Under the pieces are notes generated by a model that saw only the letters and a program-made list of their open reading frames with translations, did not search any database and was not told the DNA's origin. The position numbers and the translations under genes are program-made. From NCBI RefSeq assembly GCF_030814135.1, contig NZ_JAUSUQ010000007.1, positions 141,819 through 205,818 on the forward strand: a stretch of DNA of 64,000 nucleotides, in the 5' to 3' direction. The stretch comes from Caldalkalibacillus uzonensis. GTDB taxonomy: Bacteria; Bacillota; Bacilli; Caldalkalibacillales; Caldalkalibacillaceae. Of the stretch, positions 18,670 to 31,025 are shown piece after piece (the first letter of the stretch is position 1; the number at the start of each line of letters is the position of its first letter).

Positions 18670-19059
18670 ATGGAGTTTGTTATGTTTGAAGATATGGTGG
18701 GACGCATCAGGCGTCTGACGCGCTTTTTCTTGTTTAGCTTGGCTTTCGTCGTTTTGGGATGGGGATTTTCCGGCTATCCCTCTTTCTTTGCCGGGATGGG
18801 CTTGGGATTATGCATTGGGTATATCGGTGCGATTCATCTGACCAAACGCGTCCAGTATTTTGGACAAGCCGCAGCAAAAGGAGAGCCGCTGCCCAACTTG
18901 GGAACCATGACCCGGCTGGCTTTGGTTTCACTTGCTGCCGTGATGGTGATGATCTACCCCCACTATTTTGATTACATTGGTCTGGTCATTGGGTTGATGA
19001 TGCCGACAGTATTCGCCATAGGCGATGCTATATATGATCAACTTAAACAAGAGAAGTAG
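18670..19059 (+). CDS. atpI: ATP synthase protein I
   Basis: A 129-residue membrane protein with four hydrophobic segments, partner of AtpZ and helper for assembling the c-ring. It starts 2 bases after the atpZ stop. ATG 18670 and ATG 18682 are both possible; the latter has GGAG at a good distance, giving 125 residues. The longer frame that opens at 18454 is only a readthrough of atpZ in the wrong frame. Confidence 0.85.
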   Translation: MEFVMFEDMVGRIRRLTRFFLFSLAFVVLGWGFSGYPSFFAGMGLGLCIGYIGAIHLTKRVQYFGQAAAKGEPLPNLGTMTRLALVSLAAVMVMIYPHYFDYIGLVIGLMMPTVFAIGDAIYDQLKQEK

Positions 19060-19079
19060 CAGAAAGGGGTGAATACTGC

Positions 19080-19799
19080 TTGCAGTACAAAGAGCCAACT
19101 TTTACCTTGCTAGGTTTTCTGGAGTTTAGTTTTACGGTTGTTCTAATGGTCACGATCACCGCCGCATTAACTTTTGCTGTTGCTTATGCGGGTGCACGGC
19201 AGGCTCATACAGGCAAACCGTCCGGCATGCAAAACTTCATGGAATGGATGGTTGAATTTATTCGCGGCCTAGTGGGCAGCACTATGCACTCTGCACGCAA
19301 CAACCAGTTTGTCATGCTGGCTTTGGCGTTAATCATGTTTATCTTTATTGGTAATTTTCTTAGCATACCGTTTAAAATCACCACAGACAATTATTACATT
19401 CTTTGGAAAGCGCCAACTTCCGATCCGCATGTGACTTTGACGCTGGCGATCACTGTGATTGTTCTGTCTAACATACTTGGCATCCGTATGCTGGGATTCA
19501 AGGAATACTTTTTACATTATTTTAAACCTCAGGCTTGGCAATTTCCGTTACATATTATTGAGGAGTTCGCCAAGACGCTGACCCTGGGCTTGCGACTGTT
19601 TGGTAATATCTTTGCCAAAGAAACATTGGCTGGGATGCTGGCCCATGCTGGCTTCGCTAGTGTTGTTGGTGCCGTTGCTTTTGCCCTTCCGATGATTGCC
19701 TGGCAGGCATTTGGAATTTTTGTAGGGGCCATTCAGGCATTTGTCTTCACAATATTGACATTGGTGTATATTGCTCAAAAAGTGGAACCTGATCATTAG
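19080..19799 (+). CDS. atpB: F-type ATP synthase subunit a
   Basis: Forms the proton half-channels beside the c-ring. 239 residues from TTG 19080 (AAAGGGG about 11 bases upstream). The essential arginine is R172 (TLGLRLFGN). K180 sits in NIFAKE, where neutralophiles carry Gly or other residues, and G212 follows in WQAFG. The K180/G212 pair is the alkaliphile adaptation described for Bacillus alkaliphiles and for strain TA2.A1, thought to hold protons at high external pH. The numbering falling exactly on 180 and 212 supports the TTG start. Confidence 0.96.
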   Translation: MQYKEPTFTLLGFLEFSFTVVLMVTITAALTFAVAYAGARQAHTGKPSGMQNFMEWMVEFIRGLVGSTMHSARNNQFVMLALALIMFIFIGNFLSIPFKITTDNYYILWKAPTSDPHVTLTLAITVIVLSNILGIRMLGFKEYFLHYFKPQAWQFPLHIIEEFAKTLTLGLRLFGNIFAKETLAGMLAHAGFASVVGAVAFALPMIAWQAFGIFVGAIQAFVFTILTLVYIAQKVEPDH

Positions 19800-19884
19800 G
19801 TTTAAGCCTCATCTTTTACAATCATTGAGGTTTAGCATAAATCACTCTCTTTATCAACTTCTGTCTGATCTGTTTAGATTCTGA

Positions 19885-20118
<234 letters not shown>

Positions 20119-20141
20119 CCCTAATTTAAAATCAAGCGTAT

Positions 20142-20165
20142 GGCGAGGTCAGCTTGACCTTCGCC
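20142..20165 (+). promoter_or_regulatory. Hairpin between atpE and atpF
   Basis: GGCGA-GGTCA pairs with TGACC-TTCGCC with one bulged T and a 2-4 base loop. No long T run follows. It may protect or partly terminate the atpE message, raising subunit c dosage. Confidence 0.55.
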
Positions 20166-20202
20166 TTTCCTTTGTATTTGAGACTCGAAGGGAGTGAATG
20201 AC

Positions 20203-20712
20203 ATGGAAATGGAACTGGGTGCCATCCGTTGGGGTGATATGATCTATTCACTGCTCATGTTTATTGTTCTTTTCCTGCTCCTTCGTAGATATGCCTTTGG
20301 TCCGTTAATGGGTGTCATGGAAAAGCGGGCGAAGCAGATTGAAGAAGACCTGGAACATGCCAAACAAAACCGCGCTGAAGCTGAAAAATTGCTTGAGCAG
20401 CAGCGTGCTGAGCTGGCACAAGCCAAGCAAGACGCAAAAACCATTCTTGATAACGCACGCACAACCAGTGAGAAACAGGCTGATGAAATCATCAGGACAG
20501 CCAAAGAAGAAGTGGAGCAGTATAAAAGTGTCGCTCGCAAAGAAATTGAGCGCGAAAAGGAAAAAGCGATCGAAGCGCTTCGCCAGGAAATGGGCAAACT
20601 GTCTGTTTTGCTGGCCAGCAAAGTGATTGAAAAAGAACTGGATCCACAGCAGCAGCAGCAACTGATTGACGATTATCTTAAAGAGGTAGGGACCAAAAAA
20701 TGGGTGCAGTAG
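20203..20712 (+). CDS. atpF: F-type ATP synthase subunit b
   Basis: The peripheral stalk dimer: one N-terminal membrane helix (MIYSLLMFIVLFLLLRRYAF) and a long charged coiled coil reaching F1. ATG 20203 is chosen (GAAGGGAG upstream), giving 169 residues; GTG 20194 is in frame but too close to the ribosome site. It ends 13 bases inside atpH. Confidence 0.95.
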   Translation: MEMELGAIRWGDMIYSLLMFIVLFLLLRRYAFGPLMGVMEKRAKQIEEDLEHAKQNRAEAEKLLEQQRAELAQAKQDAKTILDNARTTSEKQADEIIRTAKEEVEQYKSVARKEIEREKEKAIEALRQEMGKLSVLLASKVIEKELDPQQQQQLIDDYLKEVGTKKWVQ

Positions 20713-21239
20713 CAAAGCGTTATGCCAAAGCCCTGTTTGAAGTAGCCAAAGAAAAAGATGAACTTGACCTCGTTAAACAGGAATTGCAAAACATTCAAGA
20801 GCTGCTGAACCAGAATCCCGCCTTTGTTCAATTTCTTCGCCATCCACTAATCGAGAAGCAAGCCAAAAAAGAGTTCATCGGCAAAGTGTTTGCTGGCCAA
20901 CTCTCTCAGGCTATGACTGGTCTCTTGCACCTTTTGATTGAACGGGACCGTGAAAATGAGCTGGAAGATATTGCAGCCTATTATGCGGACCTGCTTAATA
21001 AAGAACGCGGGGTGGTCGATGCTGTCGTCACCACCGTTTCCCCGCTCTCAGAGGAGCAAGAAGAGCAGTTGCGTCAGGTATTTGGCCGTATTACAAATAA
21101 AAATGTCCGCCTTCATCCTGTGGTTGATCCCGGCATTTTGGGCGGCATTAAAGTGAAAATTGGCGACCGAATCTATGACGGAAGCGTGCAAGGCAAACTA
21201 TCCCGCTTTGAACGTATGATCGAAAGAACGAAAAGCTAG
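20700..21239 (+). CDS. atpH: F-type ATP synthase subunit delta
   Basis: Links the b-stalk to the top of F1. 179 residues; N-terminal helical bundle with AKRYAKALFEVA and the conserved C-terminal GGIKVKIGDRIYDGSVQGKL. It overlaps atpF by 13 bases, so translation is likely coupled. Confidence 0.95.
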   Translation: MGAVAKRYAKALFEVAKEKDELDLVKQELQNIQELLNQNPAFVQFLRHPLIEKQAKKEFIGKVFAGQLSQAMTGLLHLLIERDRENELEDIAAYYADLLNKERGVVDAVVTTVSPLSEEQEEQLRQVFGRITNKNVRLHPVVDPGILGGIKVKIGDRIYDGSVQGKLSRFERMIERTKS

Positions 21240-21257
21240 CAGATTGGGGTGAAATAG

Positions 21258-22766
<1,509 letters not shown>

Positions 22767-22808
22767 AAGGCCGCATGTTAAACAGAGGAAAAAGGTGGTG
22801 AATGCGTC

Positions 22809-23669
22809 ATGCAAGGAATGAGAGAGATCAAGCGCCGTATCCGTTCGGTTAAAAATACACGCCAAATCACCAAAGCGATGAAAATGGTGGCGGCAGCCAA
22901 GCTGCGCCGGGCACAGGAAACAGCCGAGAATGCCCGTCCCTATGCCGAAAAAATTAAAGAGGTGATCTCCAGTATTGCAGCTGGGACCAAGGATTTTTCT
23001 CACCCCATGCTGGAAGCCCGTCCAGTCCAAAAGACGGGTTACATGGTGATCACCTCCGACCGGGGCTTGGCCGGACCGTATAATGCCAATATTTTGCGTA
23101 TGGTGGCCAAAACGATCGATGAGCGTCACCAGTCCAAAGACGAATACGTCATTTTTGCCATTGGCCGCAAAGGGCGTGACTTCTTTGCCAAGCGGGGCTA
23201 TCCTGTGGTGGAAGAAGTAACCGGTATCTCCGACACCCCTTCCCTGGTGGAAATTCAGGACATTGCCCAAAGTGCGATTGGCATGTTTGCCGATGAGACG
23301 TTTGACAAGCTGACCATCTTTTATAACGAGTTTGTCAGCCCGATTGTGCAGCGCCCTGTGGAGAAGCAGCTGCTTCCCCTGGCCTCTGAAGAAGTACTCA
23401 GCGGCCCGGTCAGCCAATATGAATATGAACCGGACAGTGAATCTGTCTTGGAAGTGTTGCTGCCCAAGTATGCTGAAACCTTGATTTACAGTGCTTTACT
23501 GGATGCCAAAGCAAGTGAGTTTGGTGCACGGATGACAGCGATGGGGAACGCAACCGATAACGCCACAGAAATGATTGAGTCGCTGACGCTGCAGTTTAAC
23601 CGCGCCCGTCAGGCTGCGATTACCCAAGAGATTGCTGAAATTGTCGCAGGAGCCAATGCCTTAAGTTAG
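22809..23669 (+). CDS. atpG: F-type ATP synthase subunit gamma
   Basis: The central rotor shaft, 286 residues. N-terminal coiled-coil helix ([20 protein letters not shown]) and the C-terminal helix with [20 protein letters not shown] are present; the middle is a Rossmann-like domain with [12 protein letters not shown]. Confidence 0.96.
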   Translation: MQGMREIKRRIRSVKNTRQITKAMKMVAAAKLRRAQETAENARPYAEKIKEVISSIAAGTKDFSHPMLEARPVQKTGYMVITSDRGLAGPYNANILRMVAKTIDERHQSKDEYVIFAIGRKGRDFFAKRGYPVVEEVTGISDTPSLVEIQDIAQSAIGMFADETFDKLTIFYNEFVSPIVQRPVEKQLLPLASEEVLSGPVSQYEYEPDSESVLEVLLPKYAETLIYSALLDAKASEFGARMTAMGNATDNATEMIESLTLQFNRARQAAITQEIAEIVAGANALS

Positions 23670-23673
23670 GTAA

Positions 23674-25080
<1,407 letters not shown>

Positions 25081-25105
25081 TTCCCTGGGATAGGGAGGAT
25101 AAACT

Positions 25106-25510
25106 ATGGCAACTGTTCAAGTTGATATCGTCACACCTGAACGGAAAGTGTTTCAGGGAGAGGCTGATATTATCATCGCCCGCGGTGTGGAGGGTGAATT
25201 GGGGGTTATGGCCGGCCACGCTCCTCTGGTCACCGCGTTGAAAACAGCACCGATCCGCATCAAGCAAGGGGGCCAGGAAACCCTGATTGCTGTGAGTGGC
25301 GGCTTCTTGGAAGTGCGCCCTGATAAAGTGAACGTATTGGCTGATACAGCCGAATTGCCTGAAGAAATTGACGTGGAGCGTGCCCAAAAAGCAAAGGCGC
25401 GCCATGAGACCATCCTGAAACGGCTGGATAAATCGGATAAGGATTACCTGCGCCACAAGCGTGCTTTGGAACGGGCTGAAGTACGCCTGCAGGTGGCTAA
25501 AAGCAAATAG
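25106..25510 (+). CDS. atpC: F-type ATP synthase subunit epsilon
   Basis: A 134-residue regulatory subunit: N-terminal beta sandwich (VDIVTPERKVF, GELGVMAGHAPLVT) and C-terminal two-helix domain. The last helix is strongly basic, with R116, H117, K118, R119, R123 and R127. As far as I recall, these are the residues shown in strain TA2.A1 to be needed to block ATP hydrolysis. So this enzyme is probably latent as an ATPase and works one way. Confidence 0.96.
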   Translation: MATVQVDIVTPERKVFQGEADIIIARGVEGELGVMAGHAPLVTALKTAPIRIKQGGQETLIAVSGGFLEVRPDKVNVLADTAELPEEIDVERAQKAKARHETILKRLDKSDKDYLRHKRALERAEVRLQVAKSK

Positions 25511-25539
25511 GCCCTGTAAGTGACTGGAAAGCATGATTT

Positions 25540-25571
25540 AAACCTCCTTGACCATCATGGCAAGGAGGTTT
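25540..25571. terminator. Bidirectional terminator between atpC and the cupredoxin gene
   Basis: AAACCTCCTTG (25540-25550) pairs perfectly with CAAGGAGGTTT (25561-25571), loop of 10. It sits between converging genes and can work on both strands; T runs are short. Confidence 0.8.
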
Positions 25572-25586
25572 TGTGTGGTGTGTTGC

Positions 25587-26039
25587 CTATTTGAGTACCA
25601 CAATATGTCCTATCATCGGTCCTTCGTTGGACAAATCAGTGTGGGAGAGGCAGACGATTTTGAATGTGCCTGCTTTTTTTGCTACAAATTCAACGGTTGT
25701 TACATCCCCCTTGACAACCTCCCCTTTCACACCCATGCCTTCGATAGTGAAAGGGTGGCTATGACCATTAAGTCCAATGATGTTCAGCCGAACGCGATCC
25801 CCTTTATTCACAACCAACAAACCGGGATCCCAGCGATAAATTTCCATCTGTTCACCCGTTTGGGGATGCTTCCCGGTATGCTCTACGGCCACCAAATCAA
25901 AGGTTTTTACATCATTATCTCGCCCACCCGCTGGCACAGAATCGCCAGTGCTGTTAGACAGGAACCAATAGCTACCGGCCAGGAGTAAGACCAGCACAAC
26001 AACAATCCAGCCCATCAGTTTTTTACCATTTAACACCAT
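25587..26039 (-). CDS. Membrane-anchored cupredoxin-domain protein
   Basis: A 150-residue protein with one N-terminal membrane helix (MGWIVVVLVLLLAGSYWFL) and an extracytoplasmic cupredoxin domain. Candidate type 1 copper ligands are His in NGHSHPFTI, then Cys, His and Met in IVCLSHTDLSNEGPMIGH. The Cys-x(2-4)-His-x-Met order fits a mononuclear blue copper site, not a CuA centre, which would need two Cys. The start at 26039 has AAGGAG 9 bases upstream on the minus strand. Placed beside ATP synthase and complex I, it could be an electron carrier or copper handling protein; that is inference. Confidence 0.75.
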   Translation of the reverse strand: MVLNGKKLMGWIVVVLVLLLAGSYWFLSNSTGDSVPAGGRDNDVKTFDLVAVEHTGKHPQTGEQMEIYRWDPGLLVVNKGDRVRLNIIGLNGHSHPFTIEGMGVKGEVVKGDVTTVEFVAKKAGTFKIVCLSHTDLSNEGPMIGHIVVLK

Positions 26040-26140
26040 AGACACCCGCTCCTTGTTCCTTAGTCCAAATATTTGTACAAGGTTATGCGTTGTCCCGGTG
26101 TTTTATGCCTAAAGATGGATGCCAGTCGGATAAAATTTCG

Positions 26141-26764
26141 TTACTGTTTCCCCAAGGCTTTATCCAGGTAAGCCATGGCAGCTTCCCGGCTGGCCAATAC
26201 CTTAGCTTCCCGCTCCAGATCTTTTTGCACTTTCTCCTGGGCTTTAGCCACGACTGTTTCAGCCTTTTCCTGGGGAATAACCACTACGCCATCTGCATCG
26301 CCCACAATCAAGTCTCCCGGCTTGACGCTGGCACCAGCACAGGAGATGGGCACATCTACTTCCCCGCTGCCACTCTTATCGCTGGCTGCCACCGTGACAC
26401 TGCGGCAAAATACCGGCAAGTCTATCTTTTTGATTCCCTGCACATCCCGCACAGCTCCGTCAATGACAAGCCCGGCAATCCCCAACAGCTTGGCCAACTC
26501 CACCATGAAATCCCCGACGATCGCATTATAGGTGTAGCCACGGGCATCTATGACCAGCACCTCCCCATCTTCGGCTTCACGCATGGCTTGCAGCAACAGC
26601 TTGTTGTCAGCCGCTCTGAGCTTGACAGTACGGACTTTGCCGGCCACTTTCCACTCCTCTTTCAATGGCTTAATAGCCGGGTCCAGATGATAGAGCCCAC
26701 CCAGTGCATCGGAAACAACCGTTGTGGGTAACGTTTTTAATAGCTCAATTACCTGGTTCATCAT
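26141..26764 (-). CDS. RraA-like / HMG aldolase family protein
   Basis: A 207-residue protein of the RraA / 4-hydroxy-4-methyl-2-oxoglutarate aldolase superfamily. Motifs are TTVVSDALGG, DARGYTYNAIVGDFM, and the substrate/metal site LVIDGAVRDVQGI with the Arg-Asp pair, then CRSVTVAA and VVVIPQE. Enzyme members cleave HMG or oxaloacetate with Mg2+; RraA itself binds RNase E, absent from Bacillus, so an aldolase/decarboxylase is more likely. The ATG at 26764 follows AAAGGAG. The RBS region is a perfect 15-bp tandem duplication, which also extends the open frame upstream to 26806. Confidence 0.8.
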   Translation of the reverse strand: MMNQVIELLKTLPTTVVSDALGGLYHLDPAIKPLKEEWKVAGKVRTVKLRAADNKLLLQAMREAEDGEVLVIDARGYTYNAIVGDFMVELAKLLGIAGLVIDGAVRDVQGIKKIDLPVFCRSVTVAASDKSGSGEVDVPISCAGASVKPGDLIVGDADGVVVIPQEKAETVVAKAQEKVQKDLEREAKVLASREAAMAYLDKALGKQ

Positions 26765-26765
26765 A

Positions 26766-26795
26766 TTCCACTCCTTTGTTTTCCACTCCTTTGTT
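26766..26795. repeat. 15-bp tandem duplication at the RBS of the RraA-like gene
   Basis: TTCCACTCCTTTGTT occurs twice head to tail (26766-26780, 26781-26795). On the minus strand each copy carries AAAGGAG, so the gene has two stacked ribosome sites. Confidence 0.9.
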
Positions 26796-26899
26796 AGAAT
26801 AAGCACACACTATATTGAAATTATACAAAACTGGGACAATTATGACCAATAGCAAGGCTAGTGCATGCTTCTTCAATGATAAACTGATCGGTAAAGGGT

Positions 26900-26942
26900 T
26901 GTGATATAGATCATAGTTTTACTAGCGGAGGTAAGATACAAT
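26900..26942 (+). promoter_or_regulatory. CRP/FNR-like palindrome ahead of a -10 box
   Basis: TGTGA-N6-TCATA (26900-26915) matches the FNR/CRP half-sites at 9 of 10 positions against TGTGA/TCACA. A -10 candidate TACAAT lies at 26937-26942. If transcription starts about 7 bases after it, the palindrome centre is at -41.5, the usual class II activator position. It is the distal of two promoter candidates before the nuo genes. Confidence 0.5.
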
Positions 26943-27041
26943 AGAACGTGGTTTCACCAAACAAAAAACTGCGAGCAGGGTGGCTTGTCTTTTCCACCTT
27001 GGGCTGACAGAAAATGGCCGTCAAAAGGGGTAGGTCTTAGT

Positions 27042-27070
27042 TAGACAGTTTTTGGCACATTTGATATAAT
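27042..27070 (+). promoter_or_regulatory. Proximal promoter of the nuo operon
   Basis: TAGACA (27042-27047), a 17-bp spacer, and a perfect extended -10 TGATATAAT (27062-27070). Confidence 0.7.
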
Positions 27071-27163
27071 GTTAAGAGGTATTTAACCCTTGTTTCTAGC
27101 GATTTGTTACATGACAGATCCATAAGTTAAACAGATTAACAAGCTGGATAAAGGAGTCTCACC

Positions 27164-27574
27164 TTGTTTCCACCGAATAATGGGGGGGAAGGGAAGTTAA
27201 TGGACTTTTTTAATGTGTACCAGAACAACTATCTCGTGGTTACCGCCTTTATCTTGATTGGTGTGCTCCTGCCAATGGTAGCGCTTACGGCAGGGCGCTT
27301 GCTCAGACCGCACAACCCCTATGAGGCCAAGCGCATCACTTATGAAAGCGGAATCGACCCGGTTGGCGACAGTTGGGTGCGTTTTAATGTGCGCTATTAT
27401 GTGATTGCGCTCTTGTTTGTGTTGTTTGATGTGGAGGCGGTGTTTATCATTCCATGGGCTGTGGCCTATGAGAAGCTGGGTTTTTTTGCATTGATTGAGA
27501 TGCTGATCTTTGTCATCTTCCTATTACTTGGGTTGGTTTATGCTTGGAAGAAGAAGGTGTTAAAATGGATCTAA
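27164..27574 (+). CDS. nuoA: NADH-quinone oxidoreductase subunit A
   Basis: Membrane subunit of complex I with three helices. Family motif: [26 protein letters not shown], including the FDVEAVF stretch. TTG 27164 has AAAGGAG 7 bases upstream and gives 136 residues; ATG 27200 ([10 protein letters not shown]) gives 124, closer to the family length but with a poorer ribosome site. First gene of an 11-gene operon. Confidence 0.94.
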   Translation: MFPPNNGGEGKLMDFFNVYQNNYLVVTAFILIGVLLPMVALTAGRLLRPHNPYEAKRITYESGIDPVGDSWVRFNVRYYVIALLFVLFDVEAVFIIPWAVAYEKLGFFALIEMLIFVIFLLLGLVYAWKKKVLKWI

Positions 27575-28086
27575 ACTTGGAGAAGATCACACCGAAAGAA
27601 GAGGAAGAACTGAAGCGCAATGTCTTTTTAACCACCTTGGAGCAGGTCAAAGCTTGGGCCCGCAGCAATTCCATGTGGCCTTTAACATTTGGCCTGGCTT
27701 GCTGTGCCATTGAGATGATGGGGACTGGGGCTTCCCACTACGATTTAGACCGCTTCGGCTCAGGTGTTTTCCGTCCCTCGCCCCGTCACGCTGATGTGAT
27801 GATTGTCGCCGGTACAGTGACGAAGAAAATGGCACCTGTGCTGCGCCGGTTGTATGATCAGATGCCTGAACCCAAATGGGTCATTGCTATGGGAGTTTGT
27901 GCCACAGCGGGCGGACCATACGTCAAGTCCTACTCCGTGGTCAAAGGTGTGGATCAGGTTGTGCCAGTTGATGTATATATTCCCGGTTGCCCGCCCAACC
28001 CGGCTGCTTTGATTTACGGTATTAACAAGCTGCAGGAAAAAATCCGCTATGAAGCCAAAACTGGAAAGCGGGTGACCAATCGATGA
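27565..28086 (+). CDS. nuoB: NADH-quinone oxidoreductase subunit B
   Basis: Carries the terminal 4Fe-4S cluster N2 that passes electrons to quinone. 173 residues from ATG 27565, overlapping nuoA by 10 bases. Cluster ligands are the Cys pair in GLACCAIEM, Cys in MGVCATAGG and Cys in IPGCPPNP. All four are intact. Confidence 0.96.
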   Translation: MDLNLEKITPKEEEELKRNVFLTTLEQVKAWARSNSMWPLTFGLACCAIEMMGTGASHYDLDRFGSGVFRPSPRHADVMIVAGTVTKKMAPVLRRLYDQMPEPKWVIAMGVCATAGGPYVKSYSVVKGVDQVVPVDVYIPGCPPNPAALIYGINKLQEKIRYEAKTGKRVTNR

Positions 28087-28844
28087 GCGACGAACAGAAA
28101 AAAACAGACCAGCCGATGGACGAAGAAGAACTGAAGAAGAAAAAAGCAGCTGCCGCAGCTAAAGCCAAAGCCGCAGCTGCTGCCAAAGCAAAAGCGGCTG
28201 CCGCGGCCAAAGCCAAAGCAAAACGGGAAGCAGCAGACGGAGACGCTGACGACGCCAAAGCCAAAGCGAAGGCCGCCGCGATTGCCAAGGCCAAAGCGGC
28301 AGCGGCAGCCCGGAAGAAAAAGGCTTTGGAAGGCAAAGAGGAAGAAGTTAAGCCCAAAGAGCCGTCTAAGAACCAGCCGCTGTTAGATAAGTATGTTAGA
28401 GTCCTCAAAGAACACTTTGAGGAAGACGTGCTTGAAGACGCCTATATTAATGAACTGGCCAAAGAAGTGCCCACTCTGGTGATCAAAAAGGAACACTGGT
28501 TTGAAGTGGCCCAATTTATGAAACATAATGAACAACTGTCTTTTGATTATCTTTCCCACCTGGCTGGGATTGACCATGAAACCCATATGGAGGTCTATTA
28601 TCATTTTTATTCCTATAAAGAAAACCAGCCGGTGGCTGTACGGGTGAAGACTGACCGGGACGAAGCCCGTGTTCCGTCCATCACGCCCATCTGGGCCGGA
28701 GCTAACTGGCCGGAGCGGGAAGCGTATGATTTGTTGGGTATTCACTTTGATGGTCATCCCAATTTGAAGCGGATTCTCTTAACCGATGATTGGGTGGGTT
28801 ATCCTTTACGCAAAGATTATGAGCAATATGACGAAGAGATCTAA
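28083..28844 (+). CDS. nuoC: NADH-quinone oxidoreductase subunit C with Ala/Lys-rich N-terminal extension
   Basis: Peripheral-arm subunit of complex I. The catalytic-arm domain lies in the last 150 residues, with [13 protein letters not shown], the signature [20 protein letters not shown] and LRKDYEQ. The first about 100 residues are an unusual low-complexity stretch made almost only of Ala and Lys (AAAAAKAKA repeats), broken by a short acidic piece ([13 protein letters not shown]), likely a long basic helix. Similar Ala/Lys/Glu extensions are known in other Bacillaceae NuoC, with no proven role. 4-base overlap with nuoB. Confidence 0.93.
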   Translation: MSDEQKKTDQPMDEEELKKKKAAAAAKAKAAAAAKAKAAAAAKAKAKREAADGDADDAKAKAKAAAIAKAKAAAAARKKKALEGKEEEVKPKEPSKNQPLLDKYVRVLKEHFEEDVLEDAYINELAKEVPTLVIKKEHWFEVAQFMKHNEQLSFDYLSHLAGIDHETHMEVYYHFYSYKENQPVAVRVKTDRDEARVPSITPIWAGANWPEREAYDLLGIHFDGHPNLKRILLTDDWVGYPLRKDYEQYDEEI

Positions 28845-28887
28845 ATGATTAAGTGACTTAACGATCAGTGAGGAGTTGTCGAGGACA

Positions 28888-29987
<1,100 letters not shown>

Positions 29988-29988
<1 letters not shown>

Positions 29989-31013
29989 TGATAACAGAAT
30001 TGCTGAGCTCACCTCCGTCATGGCTCAATTTGGCCACATTTGTGGCCCTTGGCGCAGGCCTGCTCTCGATTGCTTTGGGCTTTGTCACCTTTGCCATCTT
30101 GGCTGAGCGGAAAGTGATCGGCTTTATGCAAATGCGCCTCGGCCCCAACCAGGTGGGGGGACGCTTCGGTCTGTTGCAAACCGTAGCAGATGTGCTTAAA
30201 CTGCTCTTAAAAGAAGACATTATTCCCAAAAAAGCAGATAAACCGCTGTTTGTTCTGGCACCGGTGCTTGCCTTTGTGCCGGCCTTTGCTGTATTGGCCG
30301 CCATTCCCTTCAGTGAGCGCTTGTACTTTACCGACCTGGCAGTTGGCTTGCTGTATTACATCGCTGTAGCGGGCATTACCACACTGGGGGTTCTGGCCGG
30401 CGGCTGGGCCTCTAACAACAAATACTCCCTCTTGGGGGGTATGCGGGCCGCCGCCCAGATGATCTCCTACGAAATCCCGCTGATCATGTCCGTGATTGGT
30501 GTGATTTTGCTCTCCGGCAGCCTCAACCTGATCACCATTGTCAATGGGCAGGAGACGGTGTGGTATATTTTTGTACAGCCACTGGCTTTTATCATTTTCC
30601 TGATTGCTGCTGTGGCTGAGCTGAACCGTGTGCCCTTTGACTTGCCTGAGGCTGAATCGGAACTGGTGGCCGGCTATCATACGGAATACAGCGGCTTCCG
30701 CTGGGCATTCTTCATGCTGGCCGAGTATGTCTATCTGTTTGGCACGGCTGCCTTGACCACGGTGCTGTTCTTGGGTGGCTGGCACCCGCCCTTGCAGTTT
30801 ATTCCCGGTTTGGCCTTCCTGGGTGTGATTCCGGGCGTGGTCTGGTTTGCCTTGAAGTTCATGGCTGTTGTGTTCTTCATGCTTTGGCTCAGAGCCACTT
30901 TTCCGCGTGTGCGGGCTGACCAATTGATGGAGTTCGGTTGGAAAGTGCTGCTGCCTTTGGCTTTGGTTAATGTTTTTGTGACAGCGATTATGGTAGAAAT
31001 CTTCATCAAATAA
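29988..31013 (+). CDS. nuoH: NADH-quinone oxidoreductase subunit H
   Basis: Membrane subunit linking the peripheral and membrane arms, eight or more helices, 341 residues. Motifs: [20 protein letters not shown], and [27 protein letters not shown] split by the conserved acidic residues. The ATG overlaps the nuoD stop by one base. Confidence 0.96.
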
Positions 31014-31025
31014 GGGTGTGATCAC

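Larger units (their letters stand above)
26765..27163. other. Intergenic region between the RraA-like gene and nuoA
   Basis: About 400 bases between divergent genes. It holds the tandem RBS duplication, the CRP/FNR-like site, a GGTGG/CCACC hairpin near 26980-26996 and the proximal promoter at 27042-27070. No further gene is seen on either strand. Confidence 0.7.

Noticed and set aside
20244..20715. Two long minus-strand frames opposite atpF
   Set aside because: Antisense shadows of a coiled-coil gene with biased codons; Ser/Arg-rich and Phe/Leu-rich translations with no domain.
25548..25988. Plus-strand 146-codon frame between atpC and the minus-strand genes
   Set aside because: Lies opposite the cupredoxin gene, which has the clear copper motif; no ribosome site.
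26090..26731. Plus-strand 213-codon frame
   Set aside because: Antisense to the RraA-like gene, which has recognisable motifs and its own ribosome site.
28022..28408. Minus-strand frame of 128 codons, very Ala/Phe-rich
   Set aside because: It is the mirror of the Ala/Lys repeat of nuoC; no ribosome site and no family features.
30207..31025. Minus-strand frame of 272 codons opposite nuoH
   Set aside because: Gln/His/Gly-rich antisense of a membrane gene; no domain or start signal.
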